Source: CAYRTD01 sp964528675 (GTDB taxonomy: Bacteria > Bacteroidota > Bacteroidia > Bacteroidales > GCA-2748055). Taken from it: 64,000 nt of DNA. The stretch is from NCBI GenBank assembly GCA_964528675.1, contig CAZGTU010000003.1, positions 58,965 through 122,964 on the forward strand. The letters are read 5' to 3'. Both the position numbers and the translations under genes were made by a program. The notes under the pieces were generated by a model, which saw only the letters and a program-made list of their open reading frames with translations, did not search any database and had not been told where the DNA came from. Shown in pieces: positions 16,918 to 25,103 of the stretch (the stretch's first letter is position 1; each line of letters begins with the position of its first letter).

Positions 16918-17226
16918 CTACGATTTCCCCATCTGCTTACCGCCAAATATTCCCCATCCTCCGCTGCCAATCAGGAAACCGAAGGAATACCATGCACCGT
17001 TATTATTTACGGCAAATACACTTACTTCATCATTGAAAAGCATGGCGATCAGATCGATCGGGGCAATTATCCCATGCCACAGGCCATTCCAGAATCCGTA
17101 GGTTTTACCATCAAGACAGGCCTGGACATTTTCTGTATTTTCACAACCGGCAAAAAGAAAGACCGCTAATAATAAAAAGAATAATACCTGGGGGGAGGAA
17201 GTGGAAGTGTTTTTTTTTCTTTTCAT
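16918..17226 (-). CDS. Small lipoprotein downstream of the methylmalonyl-CoA decarboxylase operon
   Basis: A 102-residue product with a Ser/Thr-rich leader, a hydrophobic signal segment and lipobox FAGC (VFLFAGCEN). The mature part contains GFWNGLWHGIIAPIDLIAMLFND and a Gly-rich hydrophobic end (SFGFLIGSGGWGIFGG). Proteins with this WHG/API pattern occur in many Bacteroidota and Proteobacteria as short uncharacterised lipoproteins. It begins 32 bp after the end of the beta-subunit gene on the same strand, so it may be the last gene of that operon. A role in the pump is not shown. Confidence 0.7.
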   Translation of the reverse strand: MKRKKNTSTSSPQVLFFLLLAVFLFAGCENTENVQACLDGKTYGFWNGLWHGIIAPIDLIAMLFNDEVSVFAVNNNGAWYSFGFLIGSGGWGIFGGKQMGKS

Positions 17227-17258
17227 GACTTTTCAGAATTAAGTTATATTTCAGAACA

Positions 17259-18632
17259 CTAAAATAAGAAACTTAACATAATACCTGCAGCTACTGCCGA
17301 GCCGATTACTCCTGCAACATTGGGAGCCATGGCATGCATCAGGAGATGGTTGGATGGGTCTTCCTTCAAACCAAAATTCTGCACTACCCTTGCACTGTCC
17401 GGAACCGCAGAAACTCCTGCTGCTCCTATCAATGGATTAAGCTTATTCTCAGGTGAGGAAAACAGATTCATCACCTTGGCGAATATTAACCCACCTGCTG
17501 TTGCTATCATAAATGAGAGAGCACCGAGTCCAAAAATTAACAGGGAGTCAGAGGTAAGGAAAACATCGGCCTGTGTTGATGCACCCACGGTTAAGCCAAG
17601 TAAAATGGTAACTATATCAATCATTGATGTCCGTGCGGTTTCGGCGAGTCTGCGTGTAACGCCTGATTCTTTAAGCAGATTGCCAAAAAACAGCATACCC
17701 AGAAGCGGCAAGGAACTGGGTGAAATAAAAGCAGTCAGGATCAGACCTGCGATAGGGAAAAGAATTTTCTCCCTCTTGCTCACCGCACGTGGCGGTTTCA
17801 TTTTAATTCTCCGTTCTTTTTTATTCGTAAGCAAGCGCATAATGGGTGGTTGAAGAACAGGTACCAGGGCCATATAAGAATATGCTGCTATTGCAATAGG
17901 ACCAATGAGATTTTTAACGTATATATCAGAACCATCGGGAGCCGTTCCAATAATTGTTTCCCCGGCTGCAAGCTTTGAGGAAAGGAAAATAGCGGTAGGT
18001 CCGTCTGCGCCGCCAATAATGCCAATTGCACCAGCCTCCCGTGGGTGAAACCCCAGGTATAGTGCTCCGAGGAAAGTAAGAAAGATACCCACCTGGGCAG
18101 CAGCACCCAGTAACATTAACCGTGGTTTTGAAATAAGAGAAGAAAAATCGGTCATTGCACCAATACCAAGAAATATAAGCGGAGGATAGATTCCCTTTAC
18201 CACACCGAAATAGAGATAGTTCAAAACACTGCCATCCTGGTATATTCCCAGTTGCAGATTTATATCCTCTCCCTGCAGAAAGGGAATATTTCCAATGATG
18301 ATGCCCGTTCCAATAGGGATCAGTAAAAGAGGTTCATAATCATATCTTATAGCAAGAAAAATAAAGAATAATCCCACCAGGATCATTATGATATGTCCTG
18401 CGGTAGCATTCCGAAAGCCTGAAAAATTATAAAACTGCTGAAGCCCCCTGGATATCAGCTTAAACATTCCCGAGTCTTCATCCTCGGGAGCAAGGGAATA
18501 ATCATCTCCCGGAGGAGTCACCTCTTCGGTATCCTGAGCCCACGAATCTTGAAAATATCCTTCAGGAAAAAATGCAAATCTGGCAAGACTAAGAACGCTG
18601 AGTATAAAAACAACAGTGATAAATTTTTTCAT
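17259..18632 (-). CDS. mmdB: Na+-translocating methylmalonyl-CoA decarboxylase beta subunit
   Basis: The membrane subunit that couples decarboxylation of carboxybiotin to Na+ export. It is 457 residues with about ten membrane segments, IIGGADGPTAIFLSSKLA containing the key Asp, and the second repeat with ADVFLTSDSLLIFGLGALSF and LIGAAGVSAVPDSARV. Compared with classical OadB/MmdB proteins (about 375-430) it has a roughly 60-residue N-terminal extension with its own signal-like segment (FITVVFILSVLSLARFAFF) and an acidic stretch before the usual GHIIMILVGLFFIFLAI start. The gene follows the biotin carrier gene by 6 bp. The beta subunits of oxaloacetate and methylmalonyl-CoA pumps are alike; the operon with epimerase decides the substrate. 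Confidence 0.92.
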   Translation of the reverse strand: MKKFITVVFILSVLSLARFAFFPEGYFQDSWAQDTEEVTPPGDDYSLAPEDEDSGMFKLISRGLQQFYNFSGFRNATAGHIIMILVGLFFIFLAIRYDYEPLLLIPIGTGIIIGNIPFLQGEDINLQLGIYQDGSVLNYLYFGVVKGIYPPLIFLGIGAMTDFSSLISKPRLMLLGAAAQVGIFLTFLGALYLGFHPREAGAIGIIGGADGPTAIFLSSKLAAGETIIGTAPDGSDIYVKNLIGPIAIAAYSYMALVPVLQPPIMRLLTNKKERRIKMKPPRAVSKREKILFPIAGLILTAFISPSSLPLLGMLFFGNLLKESGVTRRLAETARTSMIDIVTILLGLTVGASTQADVFLTSDSLLIFGLGALSFMIATAGGLIFAKVMNLFSSPENKLNPLIGAAGVSAVPDSARVVQNFGLKEDPSNHLLMHAMAPNVAGVIGSAVAAGIMLSFLF

Positions 18633-18638
18633 TTCCCC

Positions 18639-19061
18639 TTAAATAATTTCCAGTAAAACATCACCCTGCAGCACCGACTGACCGGGTTGAACTTTTATAT
18701 TTTCCACGACACCATCGGAAGAAGCAAGTATCTGATTCTCCATCTTCATCGCTTCCATTACCATTAATTTCTGGCCTTTTTTGATAATATCTCCCGGATT
18801 CACCAGAATTTCAAGTATACTCCCGGGAAGAGGAGCCGTTACAGGAGTCGCAGACCCACCCTCTTTTTTATCAATTTCCGGTTTTAAAGGTCCTTTTGTA
18901 ATGGGTCTTACAAGTTTTGGGGTTTTGGATTGTTTCACTTTCCTTTCAATCTCAACTTCATAGGCAGTACCATTTACCTCGATATGAGCTATATTATCCT
19001 CAAGATCTTTCAATCCGACCTCGTACTCATTTCCGTTGATTAAAAATTTAAAGTTTTTCAT
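18639..19061 (-). CDS. mmdC: Biotin carrier subunit of the Na+ pump
   Basis: A 140-residue biotin carboxyl carrier. The C-terminal lipoyl/biotinyl domain (about 70-140) contains VMEAMKMENQI, with Lys106 the expected biotin attachment site, and the mirrored turn VQPGQSVLQGD. The N-terminal 45 residues (FLINGNEYEVGLKDLED) form the small beta domain usual for Bacteroidota carriers, joined by a Lys/Pro-rich linker. It carries CO2 from the alpha subunit to the membrane beta subunit. It is 22 bp after the delta gene and 6 bp before the beta gene. Confidence 0.93.
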   Translation of the reverse strand: MKNFKFLINGNEYEVGLKDLEDNIAHIEVNGTAYEVEIERKVKQSKTPKLVRPITKGPLKPEIDKKEGGSATPVTAPLPGSILEILVNPGDIIKKGQKLMVMEAMKMENQILASSDGVVENIKVQPGQSVLQGDVLLEII

Positions 19062-19083
19062 CTCATTAAATGATCGATGTTTT

Positions 19084-19446
19084 CTAAATACGATTAAACT
19101 GGTTCCTTACGGCATAAATCTTTGAACTCCAGGGAGAATAGGCTTTTGAAACCTTTTTTATGGTAAGAACTCCACTCTCCTCATCATGCATTTCATCCAT
19201 AATAAAATATAAAGCCATCGCGATAGCAGCAGTTTCCTCACCGGAAATGATCGCTTCCTCTTTCTCTACCCTTTCTTTTCCCTTTTTAAATTTTTCTTTT
19301 TTAAGCCGTGAAGAGAGCAATCTGGGCATCATCCTAAAAAGAGCATACAGCAAAACCAGGGCTATAAAAACAATCAGATACCCGACAACTGCAATGACAA
19401 GTTCACTCAGGCTGATGTTGGATACGCTAATGTCTGCTAAAATCAT
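19084..19446 (-). CDS. mmdD: OadG/MmdD-like small membrane subunit of the Na+ pump
   Basis: A 120-residue protein with one N-terminal membrane segment (LVIAVVGYLIVFIALVLLYALF), a charged linker (KKEKFKKGKERVEKEE), and a C-terminal part ending in AYSPWSSKIYAVRNQFNRI. This is the layout of the gamma/delta subunit that anchors the soluble carboxyltransferase to the membrane. Bacteroidota versions carry the extra ISGEETAAIAMALYFIMDEMHDEE region seen here. It stands between the alpha and biotin carrier genes. Its start codon is embedded in a tandem 10-bp repeat (19445-19474). Confidence 0.85.
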   Translation of the reverse strand: MILADISVSNISLSELVIAVVGYLIVFIALVLLYALFRMMPRLLSSRLKKEKFKKGKERVEKEEAIISGEETAAIAMALYFIMDEMHDEESGVLTIKKVSKAYSPWSSKIYAVRNQFNRI

Positions 19447-19474
19447 CTTTATTGATCTTTATTGATCTTTATTT
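19445..19474. repeat. Tandem 10-bp repeat at the mmdD start
   Basis: ATCTTTATTG occurs in two exact copies followed by a third, ATCTTTATTT. On the coding strand the unit reads CAATAAAGAT and the last unit runs into the ATG. The repeats thus make up the ribosome-binding region, with weak AAAGA motifs instead of a strong Shine-Dalgarno. Confidence 0.75.
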
Positions 19475-19491
19475 TGTTTTCAAATCCTTTA

Positions 19492-21051
19492 CTAAAGAGG
19501 TATGTTAGAATGTTTTTTTGGGGGATTCAAATCTTTTTTGGTTGCCAGGGTCTGAAGTGCCCTTACAATCCTGAACCTTGTATTTCTTGGTTCAATAACA
19601 TCATCGATATAGCCGTACTTGGCTGCTTCATAGGGATTCGCAAATTTCTCCCTGTATTCTTCCTCTTTTTTATTTATATATTCAGATGCCTCTTCTTCGC
19701 CTTGAATTTCGGCTATCTTTTTACCCTCAAGGATCTCAATGGCTCCTTTCGGACCCATTACAGCAATTTCTGCAGTTGGCCATGCATAATTAATATCTCC
19801 TCTTAACTGTTTGGAGCTCATTACATCATGAGCGCCTCCATATGATTTCCTCAAAGTTATGGTGACCTTTGGAACTGTTGCTTCTCCATAGGCAAACATC
19901 AATTTGGCTCCATGGATAATGATCCCCCCATATTCTTGTGCAGATCCGGGCAGAAACCCTGGTACATCAACAAGAGTAACAATCGGTATATTAAAACAAT
20001 CACAAAGCCTTACAAACCTTGCTGCTTTTCTTGAAGCATCTATATCGAGCACTCCTGCCAGGTAATTGGGTTGATTGGCCACTATACCGGCCGGCATTCC
20101 GTTAAATTTCGCAAAACCTACAACAATATTTTGTGCAAAATCTCTGTGGATCTCTAAAAACTCTTTATCATCCGTAATGGAAAAAATAATATCCTTCACG
20201 TCATAGGGAGTGTTCGGATTTTCCGGGATGATCTCGTTCAGCTCATCTTCCATTCTTTCAATAGGATCTGATGTTGGAGTAACAACCGGATCTTCAAGAT
20301 TATTTTGTGGAAGGTATGATATCAGTTTACGGAGAATCAACAGACCTTCTTCCTCATCCTCCGCCACAAAATGAGCAACTCCGGATTTAGTGCCATGTAC
20401 ATTTGCACCACCAAGATCTTCGGTCGAAATCTTCTCACCGGTAACGGTTTTTGTAACTTTTGGTCCGGTAACAAACATATAAGATGTTTTATCACTCATA
20501 ATGATCAGATCTGTAAGCGCAGGAGAATATACCGCACCACCCGCGCAGGGACCAAAAATTGCTGATAACTGAGGTATTACCCCGGATGCCATAATATTCC
20601 TTTGAAAAATCTCTGCATATCCTGCCAGACTGTTAACTCCTTCCTGGATACGGGCTCCCCCGCTGTCATTAATACTGATGACGGGAGCTCCAACTTTCAT
20701 TGCCTGATCCATTACCTTGCAGATCTTCCTGGCATGAGCTTCAGAGAGAGAGCCCCCAAATACCGTAAAGTCCTGTGCGTAAATATAAACAACACGTCCG
20801 TCAATGGTGCCATGCCCTGTTATTACCCCGTCTCCAAGGTATTGTTGTTTTTCAAGTCCGAAATCATGAGATTGGTGAGTTACAAACATATCATACTCTT
20901 CAAAGGATCCTTCATCCAGGAGAATATCAATCCTTTCCCTCGCAGTGTGTTTGCCTTTCTTATGCTGCGATTCAATTCGCTTTTCACCGCCTCCGAGTTT
21001 GGCCTGCTCCCGGAGCTCAATTAATTTCTTAACTTTATCCTGATTTGACAT
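19492..21051 (-). CDS. mmdA: Methylmalonyl-CoA decarboxylase alpha subunit (carboxyltransferase)
   Basis: A 519-residue biotin-dependent carboxyltransferase. It has the two crotonase-like halves: the N-terminal one with GGGEKRIESQHKKGKHTARERI, DFTVFGGSLSEAHARKICKVMD, INDSGGARIQEGV and IFGPCAGGAVYSPALTD, and the C-terminal one with LVDVPGFLPGSAQEYGGIIIHGAK and KVTITLRKSYGGAHDVMSSKQ. It moves the carboxyl group of (S)-methylmalonyl-CoA to biotin, releasing propionyl-CoA. The same fold serves propionyl-CoA carboxylase, but no biotin carboxylase gene is present, and the epimerase and pump subunits surround it, so decarboxylation is the likely direction. Confidence 0.93.
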   Translation of the reverse strand: MSNQDKVKKLIELREQAKLGGGEKRIESQHKKGKHTARERIDILLDEGSFEEYDMFVTHQSHDFGLEKQQYLGDGVITGHGTIDGRVVYIYAQDFTVFGGSLSEAHARKICKVMDQAMKVGAPVISINDSGGARIQEGVNSLAGYAEIFQRNIMASGVIPQLSAIFGPCAGGAVYSPALTDLIIMSDKTSYMFVTGPKVTKTVTGEKISTEDLGGANVHGTKSGVAHFVAEDEEEGLLILRKLISYLPQNNLEDPVVTPTSDPIERMEDELNEIIPENPNTPYDVKDIIFSITDDKEFLEIHRDFAQNIVVGFAKFNGMPAGIVANQPNYLAGVLDIDASRKAARFVRLCDCFNIPIVTLVDVPGFLPGSAQEYGGIIIHGAKLMFAYGEATVPKVTITLRKSYGGAHDVMSSKQLRGDINYAWPTAEIAVMGPKGAIEILEGKKIAEIQGEEEASEYINKKEEEYREKFANPYEAAKYGYIDDVIEPRNTRFRIVRALQTLATKKDLNPPKKHSNIPL

Positions 21052-21081
21052 TACAAAAGATGTTCATGATTAAAAAAAATA

Positions 21082-21489
21082 CTAATCTGAGGAACCACAA
21101 AATTCAGTTAAAACTCCGAAAGTAGATTTGGGATGTAAAAATCCAATATCCAGACCTTCGGCACCCTTTCTTGGTTCTTCATCAATTAACCGGATTCCGT
21201 TTTCTTTAGCCTCTTTAAGCCCTTTTTTCACATCGGGCATTGCAAAGGCGATATGATGAATGCCCTGTCCCTTTTTCTCAATAAATTTACCGATTGGACC
21301 TTCAGGATCTGTCGATTCTAACAATTCAATCTTCGTATCCCCTACTTTGAAAAAAGCAGTCTTTACTTTTTGATCCTTAACTTCTTCGACGGCATAACAT
21401 TCCAGTCCCAGTACCTTCTCGTAATAAGGAATGGCTTCTTCAAGGTCCTTCACTGCTATTCCGATGTGTTCAATATGCGTGGGTTTCAT
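21082..21489 (-). CDS. mce: Methylmalonyl-CoA epimerase
   Basis: A 135-residue glyoxalase-fold enzyme that converts (R)- to (S)-methylmalonyl-CoA. The metal ligands are seen in THIEHIGIAVKDLEEAIPYYE (His), GQGIHHIAFAMPDVKKGL (His) and FGVLTEFCG (Glu). It is the first gene of the operon, 30 bp before mmdA, and supplies the isomer the decarboxylase needs in the succinate-to-propionate route. Length and motifs are standard. Confidence 0.95.
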   Translation of the reverse strand: MKPTHIEHIGIAVKDLEEAIPYYEKVLGLECYAVEEVKDQKVKTAFFKVGDTKIELLESTDPEGPIGKFIEKKGQGIHHIAFAMPDVKKGLKEAKENGIRLIDEEPRKGAEGLDIGFLHPKSTFGVLTEFCGSSD

Positions 21490-21581
21490 AATAAAATTAT
21501 ATAAAATACTGATTTAATATAAGTTGTATAACGTTTTTGAAAAAAATAAATGATAGTCTGAAAAATCGAACTAAAATTACA

Positions 21582-21589
21582 CAAAAGTA
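21582..21589 (-). promoter_or_regulatory. Candidate -7 promoter element of the mce-mmd operon
   Basis: The minus strand reads TACTTTTG (TAnnTTTG) 92 bp upstream of the mce start. No -33 TTG is visible at standard spacing. It would imply a leader of roughly 85 nt. Confidence 0.3.
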
Positions 21590-21667
21590 AGTTCAGAACC
21601 TTGTTGATAAGTATGACAAATATCAAAAAAATGTTAATCGGGGCTTGTTGTTCAGCATATCAGGGGG

Positions 21668-21901
21668 GAGTTGTGTGCAGTTAGGCAGTTATGCAGTTAT
21701 GCAGTTATGTAGTTAGGCAGTTTTGCAGTTATGCAGTTGAAATTCAATACCTAATTTCACCTCGCTTCGCCCGGTGGTCTTAAAAAATAATTTTTTTTAT
21801 GATATTCCTTTAATGTATTATTGTTTAAAAGATTTCTGAGTGCAGCGAAGAATTTTACGATCTGAGATCCAACTGCATAACTGCCTAACTGCATAACTTC
21901 T
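21668..21901. repeat. Inverted pair of GCAGTTATGCAGTTAGG microsatellites
   Basis: Left array (about 21676-21738) repeats GCAGTTAGGCAGTTATGCAG-type words in 8-nt steps; right array (about 21869-21897) carries the reverse complement (CTGCATAACTGCCTAACTGC). The two arms could pair over about 24 bp around a 130-nt AT-rich centre that includes CCTCGCTTCGCCCGG. The right arm ends 4 bp from the stop codon of the GH3 fusion gene. This takes up most of a 412-bp gene-free gap; the remainder holds the mce promoter region. Confidence 0.8.
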
Positions 21902-24900
21902 TCACTTGACTACCGCCTCATAAATTGCCTCCTGTACCCTTGTCCGGATATCTTCTTTAATAAGTTTCAGGTTATATTGATTGGGATGGATACGATTGGA
22001 AAGAAAAATATAGATCAGATCATATTCGGGGTCTACCCATGCCATGGTACCGGTAAAGCCGGTATGACCATAGCTGGCGAGCGTAGCAGATTCACTCGTG
22101 GGACTTATTTTTTTTTCATCCGGTTCCGGTTTATCAAATCCCAGGGCTCTTCTGTTGCCGTTCTCTGAATAAACACGAGTGGTATATTTCTCTATTACCG
22201 ACTTTTCAAGTAATTTTCTCCCACCATAGATACCGCCATTCAGATACATTTGCAATAATTTGGCCAGATCGTTGGCATTGGAAAAAACGCCGGCATGCCC
22301 TGCAATACCACCAAGCATGGCAGCACCGGGATCGTGAACATAACCTCTCAGCAATTGACGACGGAAAATAATATCATTTTCAGTGGGAATGATTTCATTT
22401 TCTTCAAAGCGATTCAGAGGGAGATATCCCATCCGAAAAGCTCCGAGTTTTGCATAGAAGTTATGAAAAACATATGGGTAGAGCAGTGTATCTGTAATGG
22501 TTTCAATGATCTGATGGAAAAAGTAATATCCCAGATCACTATAGCGATATTCTTTTTCGCCCAATTCGGAGCTGAGAATGTCATAATAAATGGTATCCAT
22601 GTAATCTTTGCGCAGATACATGTTTTTGGCCACCTGGTAAGAAAACCCCGGGGAATAATCATCCCTGTAGACGCTGTCCATATAAATAATATTCCTGTTT
22701 GCATATGCTTTCAACCCAATTTTGTATGGATATTCCCAGGAAAAACGTGAACTGATCAATGCTTCACTCGTATCTAGCGGTTGAAGTGTTCTGTAATAAA
22801 AGGGGATCCATGATTGCAAACCCGATTGATGAGAAAGAATATCTTTTATGACTAAAGAGTTTTTATCAGATGTGTCGGGCATTTCAAGATAATAACCCAG
22901 GGTGTCTTCTGTTGAGAACCTGCCTTCGCCTTCAAGTTTTATGAGAGATGGAAGTGAGGAAGCAATTTTTGTGATGGAAGCAAGGTCATAGAGGTCGGTA
23001 TCTCTAACCTTCTGCTTTCTTCTATAAGTTTGATAACCATAATTTTTTTTTACCACCACTTTACCCTTTCTTGCCACCAGAACCTGGCAACCCGGAATTG
23101 CCTTAATTTTTAAAGCTTCTTCAATAATCGAATCTATTTTCATTAATTTTCTGGAATCCATCATCACTTCTTCGGGAAATCCATAGGATAAACGTTGTAT
23201 GTAGTCAGCTCTCAAGCCATGAAAAAGCATAAAATCAGGTTGTACACTAACGGGCAACTTTCCTTTTATTTCAAAAGCTCCAAAAATACTTTGAGCAGTG
23301 TAATATTTGAATTCAGGTTTATCCTCATAAGCAACCACTATTGAGTTGAATTTACCAAGGTCACCAAGTTTATTAATTGCATAAGGATTCCCAAAAAGGA
23401 CCAGTACAAGGTTTCCGGGAAAATCCAGTTTATCAAGGAAATCTCTGGTTTGCGGATATATACCATAATTCCTGCCCGGCCATTGAGATGTATTATGAAT
23501 ACTAACAATCAGGGTATTGTAGTCATTAATATTTTTGAGAAGCGATGCATCCTGATTCACAACAACTTCTTTATTCAAATAGTAAGCATCTATTTCTGTG
23601 TATTTCTTAAGGGTTTTGCTGAAAACATCCGGCTCACCAGATCCTACAGCAACAGAAGCTATTTTATATGATTCAAGATTTTTGAAAGGTATTACTGAAG
23701 CCCTGTTTCTTAAAAGTGTAATGGAGTTACGAATGAGCTTGGCTTTTTCGACCTTATAAAAGGGATCATTGATATCTTCGGCGATACTATCCCGTTTAAC
23801 AAGACATTCCCTATTGAGACCCGCCCAGGCCTTTGTGAAAAGTATTCTTCTTACACTTTCATCCAATCTTTTCTCAGATATATTTCCTCTTTTAATCTCC
23901 TTTTTTAAATGCGAGATCGCCTTTGGAACATCAGAAGGCATAAGCAATATATCATTTCCGGCAGCAAATGCAGCGGTCTCTATTTCTCCTGGTTCGAAAA
24001 ATGAACTTACACCTCTCATCCCGAGACCGTCTGTTATGAGAAGTCCTTTAAAACCCATTGTATTCCTGAGAAAATCTTCCAGTATTCGCGGAGAAAGTGA
24101 AGCTGCCTTCCGGTATGAAGGGTCCAGGGCCGGCACATGTAAATGACCGGACATTATAGCAGGAATTCCTTTTTCTACCCCGAATTTAAAAGGAAACAAT
24201 TCCAGTGAATCAAGACGGCCAAAATCATGATTTATTACCGGCAGAGTGTGATGAGAATCCATATTGGTATCCCCGTGTCCTGGAAAATGCTTAAAAACGG
24301 GTAAAACACCAGCATCCTGAAGTCCCTGGGCATACAATACAGCTTTTCTTGCAACATTCATCCTGTCTTCACCAAAAGACCTTGAATTTATAACGGGATT
24401 ATCAGGGTTATTGTTAATGTCGACCACGGGCGCAAAATTAACATGCACTCCTATCCGCCTCAATTGTTTTCCTATATCATATCCCATCTGATAAATCAGC
24501 GATTCGTCCTCAATAGCCCCCAGGGTCATTTGCCGGGGATAGCTGATCGTGCTGTCCAGTCTCCATCCCAGACCCCACTCTGCATCCTGAGAGATTAGCA
24601 GAGGAACTTTAGCTTCTTTCTGTAAACGGTTTGTGAGCATAGCCTGTCGAACAGGGCCACCCTTGAAATAAACAAGACCTCCGATATTGTATTTCTTAAT
24701 CAGGTGCTTCAAGTTTTTTTCATGTTCCTCTCCCATTCGGGAATAAGCATCTACCATGATCAACTGACCAATCTTCTCCTCCAGATTCATGGATTGTAAA
24801 ACAGAATCCACCCATGCTGTGTCAGACTTAAATATAGCCGGACCGGGGTAATTGACGGATTTGAATTCTTCCAGGGCGTTCAACCCCGATTTATTTGAAT

Positions 24901-24958
24901 TCAATAAAAGCGTAAAAATGAATGATAACAGCAGGAATTGAATTATATGTCTCTTCAT
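21902..24958 (-). CDS. Glycoside hydrolase family 3 / serine hydrolase (beta-lactamase fold) fusion
   Basis: A 1018-residue exported enzyme. Residues about 50-385 form a NagZ-type GH3 domain with KHFPGHGDTNMDSHHTLPVI (the His/Asp catalytic loop) and LLITDGLGMRGVS (nucleophile Asp). A GH3 C-terminal alpha/beta domain follows at about 400-590. Residues about 605-1015 form a serine beta-lactamase/esterase domain with DLASITKIAS (SxxK Ser and Lys), YRYSDLGYY (Tyr motif) and GHTGFTGT (HTG motif). Such fusions are known in Bacteroidota and suggest turnover of a substrate bearing both N-acetylglucosamine and an ester or peptide bond, such as peptidoglycan. The N-terminus is a signal sequence. Confidence 0.9.
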   Translation of the reverse strand: MKRHIIQFLLLSFIFTLLLNSNKSGLNALEEFKSVNYPGPAIFKSDTAWVDSVLQSMNLEEKIGQLIMVDAYSRMGEEHEKNLKHLIKKYNIGGLVYFKGGPVRQAMLTNRLQKEAKVPLLISQDAEWGLGWRLDSTISYPRQMTLGAIEDESLIYQMGYDIGKQLRRIGVHVNFAPVVDINNNPDNPVINSRSFGEDRMNVARKAVLYAQGLQDAGVLPVFKHFPGHGDTNMDSHHTLPVINHDFGRLDSLELFPFKFGVEKGIPAIMSGHLHVPALDPSYRKAASLSPRILEDFLRNTMGFKGLLITDGLGMRGVSSFFEPGEIETAAFAAGNDILLMPSDVPKAISHLKKEIKRGNISEKRLDESVRRILFTKAWAGLNRECLVKRDSIAEDINDPFYKVEKAKLIRNSITLLRNRASVIPFKNLESYKIASVAVGSGEPDVFSKTLKKYTEIDAYYLNKEVVVNQDASLLKNINDYNTLIVSIHNTSQWPGRNYGIYPQTRDFLDKLDFPGNLVLVLFGNPYAINKLGDLGKFNSIVVAYEDKPEFKYYTAQSIFGAFEIKGKLPVSVQPDFMLFHGLRADYIQRLSYGFPEEVMMDSRKLMKIDSIIEEALKIKAIPGCQVLVARKGKVVVKKNYGYQTYRRKQKVRDTDLYDLASITKIASSLPSLIKLEGEGRFSTEDTLGYYLEMPDTSDKNSLVIKDILSHQSGLQSWIPFYYRTLQPLDTSEALISSRFSWEYPYKIGLKAYANRNIIYMDSVYRDDYSPGFSYQVAKNMYLRKDYMDTIYYDILSSELGEKEYRYSDLGYYFFHQIIETITDTLLYPYVFHNFYAKLGAFRMGYLPLNRFEENEIIPTENDIIFRRQLLRGYVHDPGAAMLGGIAGHAGVFSNANDLAKLLQMYLNGGIYGGRKLLEKSVIEKYTTRVYSENGNRRALGFDKPEPDEKKISPTSESATLASYGHTGFTGTMAWVDPEYDLIYIFLSNRIHPNQYNLKLIKEDIRTRVQEAIYEAVVK

Positions 24959-24982
24959 CGAATATCTCCGGTTTCACAATCA

Positions 24983-24990
24983 CAAAAATA
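24983..24990 (-). promoter_or_regulatory. Candidate -7 promoter element of the GH3 fusion gene
   Basis: The minus strand reads TATTTTTG, an exact TAnnTTTG match, 25 bp upstream of the ATG. No -33 element is visible at standard spacing. Confidence 0.35.
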
Positions 24991-25103
24991 AAATCCTGAA
25001 CAAAATTAAAAAAAGGATGTTTTCAAGAACAGTATAAATTTCCTTTAATATAGAATTGTTTTAATTAATTTTAGCGGGCAAATCAAATTCTAAACCAAAA
25101 TAA

